A stretch of 13,772 nucleotides of DNA from positions 1-13,772 of the forward strand of contig JAEYAU010000294.1 of NCBI GenBank assembly GCA_023404705.1, read 5' to 3'. The stretch comes from Pseudomonadota bacterium (GTDB lineage: Bacteria; Pseudomonadota; Alphaproteobacteria; Rhizobiales; Xanthobacteraceae). Of this stretch, positions 7,105 through 13,772 are shown piece after piece. Position 1 is the stretch's first letter. Every line of letters begins with the position of its first letter. A model generated the notes under the pieces. The model worked only from the letters and a program-made list of their open reading frames with translations, made no database searches and had not been told where the DNA came from. The translations under genes and the position numbers were made by a program.

Positions 7105-7133
7105 GGGGATCCTGCGGCTGTCGTTAGAGCAGG

Positions 7134-10064
7134 TCAGCGCGGTCCGGCCAGACTCATCTCGAGAACGCGCGCGACATGCACGGCATCGCGGCCGGTGCCA
7201 TCGTGGATCTGGTGACGGCATGATGTGCCGTTGGCGACGATGATCGCGTCCGCATCCGCTTTGCGCACAGCCGGCAGCAGCGAGAGCTCGCCCATGGCGA
7301 GGGAGACATCGACGGTGTCTGCGCCGTAGCCGAATGCCCCCGCCATGCCGCAGCAGCTCGACTCGATGGTCTCGACGCCGAGTTCGGGGACGAGCTTGAG
7401 TACGGAGGTCGCGGCCGCGAACATGCCGAAGGATTTCTGATGGCAATGGCCGTGCACAACGGCGCGGCGCGCATTCGGCTTGAGTGGGAGATTCAGGCGC
7501 TGGGCCGCGGCCTCGCGCACGAGGAACTCTTCGAACAGCAGCACGTCCATGGCGAGCTCGCGCGTGTGCCCGCCCTTGAGCAGCGCCGGAATTTCGTCGC
7601 GGAAGCCGAGCATGCAGCTCGGCTCCAGGCCCACCACGGGCACGCCGCGCACGACATAAGGTGCGAGCGCCGCCATGGTGCGCTCGGCTTCGCGGCGCGC
7701 CTCGTCGACCTTGCCGACCGAAAGGAAGGTGCGGCCGCAGCAAAGGGGACGTGTCGAGCCGTCGGTCGGCGCCGCGACATGCACGCGATATCCGGCGGCC
7801 GCGAGCACGGTCCGCGCGGCGTCGAGATTTTCCCGCTCGAAATAGCGGTTAAACGTGTCGCCGAAGAGCACGACCTCGGGGCCAGTCTCCGGACCCGCGG
7901 GCTTGTCGTCGAACACGTCGCGGCGCCAGCGCGGCAGCCGGCGGCGCGCGCTCAGCCGCGCCAGTGCCTCCGACAGTGCGGCGAGGCCCGGCACCTGGTC
8001 GCGCAGATTGAACAGCCACGGCCACTTTGCGGCATGGGGTGCGTAGCGCGGCAGATAGCCGACCAGCCAGTCGCGCAGCGTGAGGCCGTATTTCTTCGCG
8101 CGCGCGGCCGAGACCTCGATCTTCATGCGCGCCATGTCGACGCCGGTCGGACACTCGCGGCGGCAGGCCTTGCAGGAGACGCAGAGGCTCAGCGTCTCGG
8201 CCATCTCGTCCGAGGCGAGCGCGTCGGGACCGAGCTGGCCGGTGATGGCGAGGCGCAGCGAATTGGCGCGGCCGCGGGTGACGTCGCGTTCCTCGCGGGT
8301 GACGCGATAGGACGGGCACATCACGCCGCCGGCGAGATTGCGGCAAGCGCCGTTGTTGTTGCACATCTCGACCGCGCCCTGGAACCCGCCGCCAGTGCCG
8401 GTCCAGGCCGACCAGTCGAGCTCCGGCGTCATCTCCTGCGGCTGATAGCCGGGATGGAAGCGCAGCCTGGTGCGGTCGTCGAATTTCGGCGCGCGCACGA
8501 TCTTGCCGGGATTGAATAGCCCCTTGGGATCGAAGCGGTCCTTCACCTCGCCGAACGCGCGCGTGAGGCGCTCGCCGAACATCACCTCGTTGAACTCGGA
8601 GCGCACGAGGCCGTCGCCGTGCTCGCCCGAATGGGAGCCCTTGTATTCGCGCACGAAGCCGAACGCTTCCTCCGCGATGGCGCGCATCGCCTTCAGGTCC
8701 TTGTCGAGACGCAGGTTGAGCACGGGCCGCACGTGGAGGCAGCCGACCGAGGCGTGCGCATACCAGGTGCCGCGCGTGCCATGCTTCTCGAACACGGCGG
8801 TGAGACGCGCCGTGTAGTCGGCGAGATGCTCGAGCGGTACCGCGCAGTCTTCGACGAAGGAGACGGGCTTTCCCTCCGACTTCATCGACATCATGATGTT
8901 GAGGCCGGCGGTGCGCACCTCGGTGATCGCGGCCTGCAGGCGCGGATCCGTCACCTCAACGACGCCGCCGCGCTTCTCGCCGGGCTTGTCCCAGGCATAG
9001 CCGAGCGCGTCCATCACCTCGCCGAGCATCTTCACGCGATGCAGGTTCTCGGCCTGATCGTCCTCGCCGAACTCCACGAGCAGGATCGCCTCGGGCAGGC
9101 CATTGACGAACTCGCGCAAGGTCGGGCGGAACATGGCGATGTCGTAGGCGAGCTCGAGCATGGTGCGGTCGACGAGTTCGACCGCGATCGGCTTCAGCTT
9201 GACGATGTGCTGCGCCGCATCCATGGCGCCGTGGAAGCTGCCGAAGTGACAGGCACCGACTGCACGGCGGCCGAGCAGCGGCGAGAGCTTCAATTCGATG
9301 CGGGTCGAGAAGGCGAGCGTGCCTTCGGAGCCGACCAGGATGTGCGAAAGATTGTGCGAGGGCGCGTTGGGCGCGAGGGCATCGAGATTGTAACCGCCGA
9401 CGCGGCGCTGCACCTTGGGGAAGCGCCGCTCCACCTCGTCGGCTTCGCGCAGGCCGATGCCGAGCAGATCCTGCGCGAGCGGACGCAGCGGCTCCTTCAA
9501 CTCGGCAAGGCCGGCCTTCACCTCGCCGAAGCGGGCGCGCGCGCCATCGGCCAGCACGGCGTCGATCGCGATGACGTTGTCGCGCATGGTGCCATAGCGC
9601 AACGAGCGGCCGCCGCAGGAATTGTTCGCGGCCATGCCGCCGATGGTGGCGCGGGACGCGGTCGAGACGTCCACCGGAAACCAGAGGCCGTAGGGCTTGA
9701 GCTTGCGGTTGAGCTCGTCGAGCACGATGCCGGGCTCGACCACGCAGCTGCGCGCACCGATGTCGAGCGCGACCAGGTTGGTGAGGTATTTGGAACAGTC
9801 GATCACCAGCGAGGCATTGACGGTCTGGCCCGACTGCGAGGTGCCGCCGCCGCGCGGCAGCACCGTGACGCCCTCCTCGCGGGCGAGTGCGATGGTGCGC
9901 TCGGCCTCCGCCATGGTGCGGGGCGCCACCACGCCGAGGGGCATGATTTGATAATGTGAAGCATCGGTCGCGTAACGACCGCGGCTGAAGCGGTCGAACA
10001 GCACGTCGCCGGTGATTTCAGCCTTCAGCCGGCGTTCAAGCCCCGGCACCAGCTCCGCACTCAT
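7134..10064 (-). CDS. FAD-linked and Fe-S oxidoreductase, YdiJ-like D-2-hydroxy-acid (2-hydroxyglutarate/glycolate/lactate-type) dehydrogenase
   Basis: A 976-residue fusion of a GlcD-like flavoprotein and a GlcF-like Fe-S protein. The N-terminal half is a VAO/PCMH FAD domain: PRGGGTSQSGQ at 70-80, VEPG at 109-112, IGGMAANNSCGG from 141. The FAD-oxidase C-terminal domain follows, with HSGEHGDG at 478-485. Next come Fe-S ligands: C568, C574 and C583-P in the first group, then C628-x2-C631-x2-C634-x3-C638-P. The C-terminal part carries two CCG motifs (CCG at 775-777 and 904-906) and HGHCHQ, as in heterodisulfide-reductase-like subunits. Length and order match E. coli YdiJ (about 1018 residues), a D-2-hydroxyglutarate dehydrogenase; related fused proteins oxidise glycolate or D-lactate and pass electrons to quinone or another carrier. 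I chose the ATG at 10064; the frame is open to 10163, but those 33 codons do not look like a family N-terminus. An AAGG lies 11 bases before the ATG, a weak SD. It is divergent from the aminotransferase and upstream of tctCBA. Confidence 0.93.
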   Translation of the reverse strand: MSAELVPGLERRLKAEITGDVLFDRFSRGRYATDASHYQIMPLGVVAPRTMAEAERTIALAREEGVTVLPRGGGTSQSGQTVNASLVIDCSKYLTNLVALDIGARSCVVEPGIVLDELNRKLKPYGLWFPVDVSTASRATIGGMAANNSCGGRSLRYGTMRDNVIAIDAVLADGARARFGEVKAGLAELKEPLRPLAQDLLGIGLREADEVERRFPKVQRRVGGYNLDALAPNAPSHNLSHILVGSEGTLAFSTRIELKLSPLLGRRAVGACHFGSFHGAMDAAQHIVKLKPIAVELVDRTMLELAYDIAMFRPTLREFVNGLPEAILLVEFGEDDQAENLHRVKMLGEVMDALGYAWDKPGEKRGGVVEVTDPRLQAAITEVRTAGLNIMMSMKSEGKPVSFVEDCAVPLEHLADYTARLTAVFEKHGTRGTWYAHASVGCLHVRPVLNLRLDKDLKAMRAIAEEAFGFVREYKGSHSGEHGDGLVRSEFNEVMFGERLTRAFGEVKDRFDPKGLFNPGKIVRAPKFDDRTRLRFHPGYQPQEMTPELDWSAWTGTGGGFQGAVEMCNNNGACRNLAGGVMCPSYRVTREERDVTRGRANSLRLAITGQLGPDALASDEMAETLSLCVSCKACRRECPTGVDMARMKIEVSAARAKKYGLTLRDWLVGYLPRYAPHAAKWPWLFNLRDQVPGLAALSEALARLSARRRLPRWRRDVFDDKPAGPETGPEVVLFGDTFNRYFERENLDAARTVLAAAGYRVHVAAPTDGSTRPLCCGRTFLSVGKVDEARREAERTMAALAPYVVRGVPVVGLEPSCMLGFRDEIPALLKGGHTRELAMDVLLFEEFLVREAAAQRLNLPLKPNARRAVVHGHCHQKSFGMFAAATSVLKLVPELGVETIESSCCGMAGAFGYGADTVDVSLAMGELSLLPAVRKADADAIIVANGTSCRHQIHDGTGRDAVHVARVLEMSLAGPR

Positions 10065-10156
10065 TCCAACCGCCGCCTTGTTGCCCGGCTGGCCACACGC
10101 CGGGATTGTTCTTGACCAAGTGTTGCATTCGGCCTTGATGGCCACAAGCGGCCCGC

Positions 10157-10185
10157 TTCGCAAGGCGCGCGAGACCCGTTACGAT
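10157..10185 (+). promoter_or_regulatory. Possible promoter of the aminotransferase gene
   Basis: The 154-base divergent region holds TTCGCA (10157-10162), 17 bases, then TACGAT (10180-10185), each 4 of 6 to sigma-70 consensus and well placed for a leader of about 27 bases. An alternative is TTGACC (10112-10117, 5 of 6) with a poor -10 near 10134-10139. I could not find a convincing promoter for the oxidoreductase on the other strand. Direct copies of TGGCCACA lie at 10090-10097 and 10139-10146. All of this is pattern matching by eye. Confidence 0.3.
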
Positions 10186-10206
10186 CCGTCAACGCCCGCA
10201 GAGACC

Positions 10207-10210
10207 AGGA
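10207..10210 (+). promoter_or_regulatory. Shine-Dalgarno of the aminotransferase
   Basis: AGGA lies 8 bases before the ATG at 10219. It supports that start over the longer open frame that begins at 10012 inside the divergent gene. Confidence 0.55.
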
Positions 10211-10218
10211 CATTGCCG

Positions 10219-11424
10219 ATGCCCCAGAATTCGTCCCGCACGGCCGGACGTCACTTCCTGCAGATCCCCGGCCCGACGCCCGTGCCGGACCGCATCCTGC
10301 GGGCCATGGACATGCCGGTGATCGACCACCGCGGGCCGGACTTCCAGAAGCTCGGCCGGCGCGTGCTCGACGGCATCAAGACCGTGTTCAAGACCGCGAG
10401 CCCGGTGGTGATCTATCCGAGCTCCGGCACGGGCGCGTGGGAAGCGGCGCTCACCAACGTGCTCTCGCCGGGCGACACGGTGCTGATGTACGAGACCGGG
10501 CACTTCGCGACGCTGTGGAAGAGCATGGCCGTGAAGCTCGGGCTCAAGCCCGAATTCATCGCTTCGGACTGGCGCGCGGGCGCGGATCCGGTCGCGATCG
10601 AGGCGCGGCTGAAGGAGGACAAGGCGCACACCATCAAGGCGGTGTGCGTCGTGCACAACGAGACCTCGACGGGCTGCGTCACGCAGGTGGGCGAGATCCG
10701 CAAGGCGATCGACGCGGCCGGGCATCCGGCACTGCTGATGGTCGACACCATCTCGTCGCTCGCCTCGATCGACTATCGCCACGACGAATGGGGCGTGGAC
10801 GTCACGGTGGGCGGCTCGCAGAAGGGCCTGATGCTGCCGCCGGGCCTCGGCTTCAACGCGCTGAGCGAGAAGGCGCTCAGCGCCGCGAAGAACGCGAAGC
10901 TGCCGAAGTCCTACTGGGGCTGGGAGGAGATGATCGCCTCGAACAAGACCGGCTATTTCCCCTACACGCCGGCGACCAACCTCCTCTACGGCCTCGCCGA
11001 GGCGGTCGACATGCTGCACGAGGAGGGGTTCGAGAACGTGTTCGCGCGGCACGACCGGCATGCAGAGGCAACGCGGCGCGCCGTGAAGGCCTGGGGCCTC
11101 GAGATCCTGTGCCGGGAGCCGAAGCATTACTCCTCGTCGCTGACAGCCGTGCTGATGCCGGCGGGACACGATGCCGACCAGTTCCGCAAGCTGGCGCTCG
11201 AGCATTTCGACGTGTCGCTCGGCACCGGATTGTCGAAGGTCGCCGGCAAGGTGTTCCGCATCGGGCACCTCGGCGACACCAACGACCTCACAATCCTCGG
11301 CACGCTGGCAGGTGTCGAGATGGGACTGACGCTCGCGAACGTGCCGATCCGCAAGGGCGGCGTGCAGGCCGCGATGGACTATTTCACCGCCAAGGCCAAT
11401 CCGGCCCGGGCGGCCGCCGAGTAA
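10219..11424 (+). CDS. sgaA: Serine--glyoxylate aminotransferase (class V, PLP-dependent)
   Basis: A 401-residue fold-type I, class V aminotransferase. The N-terminus GRHFLQIPGPTPVPDRILRA is the hallmark of serine/alanine-glyoxylate aminotransferases. Other sites are PSSGTGAWEA at 67-76 (phosphate binding), HNETSTG at 146-152, VDTISS at 175-180 with D176 facing the PLP ring nitrogen, GSQKG with Schiff-base lysine K202, and FRIGHLGD with the carboxylate-binding R347. All expected residues are present. The enzyme transfers the amino group of L-serine (or alanine) to glyoxylate, giving glycine and hydroxypyruvate (or pyruvate); in serine-cycle methylotrophs it is central to C1 assimilation. No other serine-cycle gene is visible here, so a role in clearing glyoxylate or a related 2-oxo acid is at least as likely. 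It is divergent from the flavin oxidoreductase, which could supply its oxo-acid substrate, and is followed after 14 bases by a LysE-type exporter. Confidence 0.92.
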   Translation: MPQNSSRTAGRHFLQIPGPTPVPDRILRAMDMPVIDHRGPDFQKLGRRVLDGIKTVFKTASPVVIYPSSGTGAWEAALTNVLSPGDTVLMYETGHFATLWKSMAVKLGLKPEFIASDWRAGADPVAIEARLKEDKAHTIKAVCVVHNETSTGCVTQVGEIRKAIDAAGHPALLMVDTISSLASIDYRHDEWGVDVTVGGSQKGLMLPPGLGFNALSEKALSAAKNAKLPKSYWGWEEMIASNKTGYFPYTPATNLLYGLAEAVDMLHEEGFENVFARHDRHAEATRRAVKAWGLEILCREPKHYSSSLTAVLMPAGHDADQFRKLALEHFDVSLGTGLSKVAGKVFRIGHLGDTNDLTILGTLAGVEMGLTLANVPIRKGGVQAAMDYFTAKANPARAAAE

Positions 11425-11425
11425 C

Positions 11426-11431
11426 AAGGAG
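11426..11431 (+). promoter_or_regulatory. Shine-Dalgarno of the LysE-family gene
   Basis: AAGGAG starts 1 base after the aminotransferase stop and lies 7 bases before the ATG at 11439, inside a 14-base gap. It fixes the start, since the same frame is open far upstream within the aminotransferase gene. Confidence 0.7.
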
Positions 11432-11438
11432 CAGCGCA

Positions 11439-12050
11439 ATGAGCTGGGAGTTCCTGATCACCTCGCTGATCGTGATCGTCTCGCCCGGCACCGGCGTGCT
11501 GTTCACGCTCGCGGCCGGCCTCTCGCGCGGCTCGCGGGCGAGCGTAGTCGCGGCCTTCGGCTGTACGCTCGGCATCATCCCGCACATGGCGGCTGCGGTC
11601 CTCGGGCTCGCAGCGCTCCTGCACACCAGCGCGCTCGCGTTCCAGACCCTCAAATATCTGGGCGTCGCCTATCTGCTCTATATGGCGTGGAGCGCGCTGC
11701 GCGAGCACGGCGCATTGCGGGTCGACCAGGAGGTCACGGCGCATTCGGACATCGAGATGACGGTGACGGCGGTGCTGATCAACATCCTCAATCCGAAGCT
11801 GTCGATCTTCTTCCTCGCCTTCCTGCCGCAGTTCGTCAGCGCCGACGAGCCGCATCCGCTCGGCCTCATGCTGATGCAGAGCGCGGTGTTCATGTTTCTG
11901 ACCTTTGTGGTGTTCGTCGGCTATGGCCTGTTCGCGGCTGCGATCCGCAACCACATCATCTCGCGCCCGCGCGTGCTGACCTGGATGCGCCGCACCTTCG
12001 CGGCGGCTTTCGCCGCGCTCGGCGCGAAGCTGGCCTTCGCGGAGCGATAG
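11439..12050 (+). CDS. LysE/RhtB family amino-acid exporter
   Basis: A 203-residue membrane protein with the length and motifs of LysE/RhtB translocators. Near the N-terminus it has SPGTG at 15-19, the position of the family's P-G-P motif, then LSRGSRAS in the first loop. The mid-protein signature LNPK (117-120) runs on to FFLAFLPQF (124-132). About six hydrophobic segments are visible, with a charged stretch around 88-108. Members export amino acids such as lysine, threonine, homoserine, leucine or cysteine down a proton gradient. The close linkage to the aminotransferase suggests export of its amino-acid product or of a toxic analogue (inference). The second residue of the usual P-G-P is Gly as expected, but the third is Thr, a tolerated variation. 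A 63-base gap follows before the binding-protein gene, so a separate promoter there is possible. Confidence 0.9.
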   Translation: MSWEFLITSLIVIVSPGTGVLFTLAAGLSRGSRASVVAAFGCTLGIIPHMAAAVLGLAALLHTSALAFQTLKYLGVAYLLYMAWSALREHGALRVDQEVTAHSDIEMTVTAVLINILNPKLSIFFLAFLPQFVSADEPHPLGLMLMQSAVFMFLTFVVFVGYGLFAAAIRNHIISRPRVLTWMRRTFAAAFAALGAKLAFAER

Positions 12051-12103
12051 ACACAAGTTCAAGCGCTCAGGCTCCGATCAAGAGGGCCCGGAGGAAACCG
12101 AAA

Positions 12104-12108
12104 GAGGG
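12104..12108 (+). promoter_or_regulatory. Shine-Dalgarno of the orphan TctC gene
   Basis: GAGGG lies 5 bases before the ATG at 12114. A stronger core, GGAGGA (12090-12095), sits about 19 bases upstream of the ATG with no in-frame start codon at a usable distance, so it probably does not set the start. Confidence 0.5.
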
Positions 12109-12113
12109 ACACG

Positions 12114-13085
12114 ATGGCATTCACACGGCGGACTCTTCTGGCAGGCGCAGCGCTCGCGCCGTTCGCAACACAGGCTTTCGCACAAGGCTGGCCGAGCGGC
12201 GCGATCCGCATCGTGGTGCCGTTCCCGCCGGGTGGCTCGACCGACGTGGTGGCGCGGCTGATCCAGACCGGCATGCAGCAGCGGCTCGGGCAGACCGTGA
12301 CGGTCGAGAACCGCTCGGGCGCGTCGGGCAGCGCCGGCACCGCCATGGTGGCCAAGTCGCCGCCGGACGGCGCGACCTGGCTCGTCGTGTTCGACACGCA
12401 TTCGGTCAATCCGGCGCTCATGCAGCTGCCGTTCGACACCGAGAAGGATCTCGACCCGGTGCTGCTGATCGGCACGGCGCCTTACGCGCTCGCCGCCAAT
12501 GCGGAGCGCCCGTGGAAATCGCTCGCAGATGTGATCGCGGCCGCCAAGGCGAAGCCGGAGAGCATCTCCTATGCCTCGGTCGGCACCGGCAGCATCGGGC
12601 ATCTGGCGATGACGCTGCTCGCCAAGAAGGCCGGCATCAAGCTGGTGCACGTGCCCTATCGCGGCGGCGGCCCAGCCATGAACGACGCGATCGCGGGACA
12701 CGTGGACATGATTTGCGGCAGCGTCGCGCTGATCACGCCGCAGCTCGGCTCCGGCAAGCTGCGCCCGATCGCGCAGACCGGGGCGAAGCGCGTGACGGCG
12801 CTGAAGGACGTGCAGACCGTGCAGGAAGCCGGCATTCCGGACCTGGTGGCGGAAGCCTGGTGGGGCGTGTTCGCGCCGGCCGGCACACCGAAGCCCGTAA
12901 TCGAGAAGTTCGTCACCGAAGCGTCGACCGTGCTGCGCGAAGAGCGCATCGCCAAGCAGCTCGCCGAGACACAGCAGATGACCGTGCTGCTCGCCGGCCC
13001 CGAGGAACTGCGCAAATACGCAGCCGAGCAGGGCCGGATCTGGGGCGCCGTGGTCAAGGAGCACGGCATCAAAGGGGAGATGTGA
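12114..13085 (+). CDS. Orphan TctC/Bug-family periplasmic binding protein
   Basis: A 323-residue typical Bug (TctC) binding protein. The signal peptide starts MAFTRRTLLAG, with a twin arginine at 5-6 in a context close to the Tat consensus, a hydrophobic core and AFA at 21-23 with cleavage before QGW; export may be by Tat or Sec. The mature part has IRIVVPFPPGGSTDVVAR, with PFPPGG at 36-41; NRSGASGSAGT near 67-76; GTGSIGHL at 157-164; and VPYRGGGPA at 180-188. These loops form the carboxylate-binding pocket in crystallised Bug proteins. There is no TctA/TctB next to it, so it either shares the TctAB encoded at 3928-5961, works with another system, or acts as a sensor, as some orphan Bug proteins do. 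Its stop overlaps the start of the CoA-transferase gene by one base, linking its ligand to CoA activation by inference. It differs in its binding loops from the tctC product at 6012-7007. Confidence 0.94.
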   Translation: MAFTRRTLLAGAALAPFATQAFAQGWPSGAIRIVVPFPPGGSTDVVARLIQTGMQQRLGQTVTVENRSGASGSAGTAMVAKSPPDGATWLVVFDTHSVNPALMQLPFDTEKDLDPVLLIGTAPYALAANAERPWKSLADVIAAAKAKPESISYASVGTGSIGHLAMTLLAKKAGIKLVHVPYRGGGPAMNDAIAGHVDMICGSVALITPQLGSGKLRPIAQTGAKRVTALKDVQTVQEAGIPDLVAEAWWGVFAPAGTPKPVIEKFVTEASTVLREERIAKQLAETQQMTVLLAGPEELRKYAAEQGRIWGAVVKEHGIKGEM

Positions 13086-13772
13086 TGGGCCTGATCGCGG
13101 CCAGCGTCGACGAGGCAGTCGCGTCCATCCCGGACGGCGCCATGCTGGTGGTGCCGCGCGAGGTGTCGGGCGTCGCCATGGCGGCGACGCGCGCGCTGAT
13201 CCGGCGCAGCGTGAAGCGGCTGCATCTCGTGGCGCTGCCGACCTCGACGCAGCAGGCGGATCTGCTGATCGGCGCTGGCTGCATCGCGACGCTGGAGACC
13301 TCGGCCGTGAGCCTCGGCGAGCTCGGGCCGGCGCCGCGCTTCACGGCCGCCATCCTCGGCCGCACGATCCGCATGCTGGATGCGACCTGCCCCGCCCTCT
13401 ATGCGGCGATGCAGGCGACCGAGAAGGGCGTGCCCTTCATGCCGCTGCGCGGCCTGATCGGCTCGGACATTCTGGCGCATCGGCCCGACTGGCGCGTGAT
13501 CGACAATCCGTTCGGCGAGAACGATCCGCTCGTGGTGCTGCCGGCGCTCAAGCCGGACGTGGCGCTCTTCCACTGCGCCATGGGCGACCGCGACGGCAAC
13601 GTCTATATCGGCCGCGACCGCGAGCTTGCGCTGATGGCGCATGCGGCGGGCCGCACCATCGTCACGATCGAGCGGCTGCATGAGGGCAATCTGCTCGACG
13701 ACCCGGTGCTCGCGGCCGGCACGCTCGCGGGCTTCTATGTCGACCAGGTCGCGGTGGGGCCGCGCGGCGGCG
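13085..13772 (+). CDS. CoA-transferase family I alpha subunit, glutaconate CoA-transferase A-like (3'-truncated by window edge)
   Basis: The frame starts at an ATG that overlaps the preceding stop (shared A of ATGA-type junction, here TGATG) and stays open for 229 codons to the window end. It is recognisable as an alpha subunit of family I CoA-transferases (COG1788, glutaconate or 3-oxoacid type): SVDEAVASIPDGAMLVV at the N-terminus, DLLIGAG at 59-65, GVPFMPLRGLIGSD at 115-128, LPALKPDVALFH around 152-163 and GDRDGN at 167-172. These enzymes move CoA from a donor such as acetyl- or succinyl-CoA to a free acid; the catalytic Glu is in the beta subunit, expected just downstream. Unusually, the residues after the first strand are PREVSGV, where many members have a Gly-Gly loop. 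About 270-290 residues are expected in total. The neighbour binding protein suggests activation of an imported acid. The family is firm; the substrate is unknown. Confidence 0.85.
   Translation, partial: MGLIAASVDEAVASIPDGAMLVVPREVSGVAMAATRALIRRSVKRLHLVALPTSTQQADLLIGAGCIATLETSAVSLGELGPAPRFTAAILGRTIRMLDATCPALYAAMQATEKGVPFMPLRGLIGSDILAHRPDWRVIDNPFGENDPLVVLPALKPDVALFHCAMGDRDGNVYIGRDRELALMAHAAGRTIVTIERLHEGNLLDDPVLAAGTLAGFYVDQVAVGPRGG

Noticed and set aside
7440..9959. Two long plus-strand open frames (359 and 446 codons) opposite the oxidoreductase
   Set aside because: They mirror strong motif-bearing sequence on the minus strand and show no family features or SD of their own.
10065..10163. N-terminal extension of the oxidoreductase (33 more codons)
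   Set aside because: The extra residues resemble translated intergenic sequence and contain no family feature; the start at 10064 is preferred although its SD is weak, so this remains the least certain start in the window.
10012..10218. N-terminal extension of the aminotransferase (69 more codons)
   Set aside because: It overlaps the divergent oxidoreductase gene and its promoter region, has no family similarity, and a proper SD precedes the ATG at 10219.
10189..11439. Minus-strand open frame of 416 codons opposite the aminotransferase
   Set aside because: Antisense shadow; the plus strand encodes all aminotransferase active-site residues.
12042..12068. GAGCG/CGCTC inverted repeat spanning the LysE stop, a possible terminator
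   Set aside because: Only 5 paired bases with a 17-base loop and no T-run.
1..13772. Mobile elements, CRISPR arrays, tRNA or rRNA genes, attachment sites
   Set aside because: I saw no transposase or integrase motifs, terminal repeats, regularly spaced repeats, or tRNA-like cloverleaf sequence; composition looks even across the window.

Overview
The window is a high-GC, gene-dense stretch with strong G/C bias at third codon positions, short intergenic gaps and no RNA genes, insertion sequences, CRISPR or phage features. The gene families (TAXI-type fused TRAP permease, tripartite tricarboxylate (TTT/Tct) transporters, Bug-type binding proteins, serine-glyoxylate aminotransferase) and overall style suggest an alphaproteobacterium, most likely Hyphomicrobiales (Bradyrhizobium/Xanthobacteraceae-like). 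The taxonomic guess rests on general resemblance, not on a database search. No stretch longer than 300 bases lacks a gene; the longest gap is 154 bases.

Layout. (1) Bases 1-3923, plus strand: the 3' part of a thiamine-diphosphate enzyme of the acetolactate synthase superfamily, a fused 4TM/12TM TRAP permease and an ACMSD/amidohydrolase-2 family enzyme, packed as one operon. (2) Bases 3928-10064, minus strand: a large FAD plus Fe-S oxidoreductase of the YdiJ/D-2-hydroxy-acid dehydrogenase type, followed after 126 bases by a complete tctC-tctB-tctA transporter operon, with a strong GC hairpin between tctC and tctB. This block converges on the first one with only 4 bases between the two stop codons. 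(3) Bases 10219-13772, plus strand, divergent from the oxidoreductase: serine-glyoxylate aminotransferase, a LysE/RhtB-family exporter, an orphan TctC/Bug binding protein, and the 5' part of a CoA-transferase alpha subunit that overlaps the binding-protein gene by one base and runs off the window.

How they may work together (inference). The locus looks like an accessory carboxylate scavenging and catabolic island: three kinds of carboxylate uptake component (TRAP, TTT, Bug) sit beside enzymes that act on 2-hydroxy acids, 2-oxo acids/glyoxylate and acyl-CoAs. The divergent pair of a D-2-hydroxy-acid oxidase and a glyoxylate-using aminotransferase would make sense as hydroxy acid to oxo acid to amino acid, with the LysE protein exporting surplus amino acid. 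The CoA-transferase could activate an imported acid. No substrate can be read from sequence alone. I saw no clear evidence of a wholly new system; the most unusual points are the altered metal motif of the amidohydrolase, the atypical binding loops of the TTT binding protein, the tctC-tctB hairpin and the mismatch between binding proteins and membrane components.
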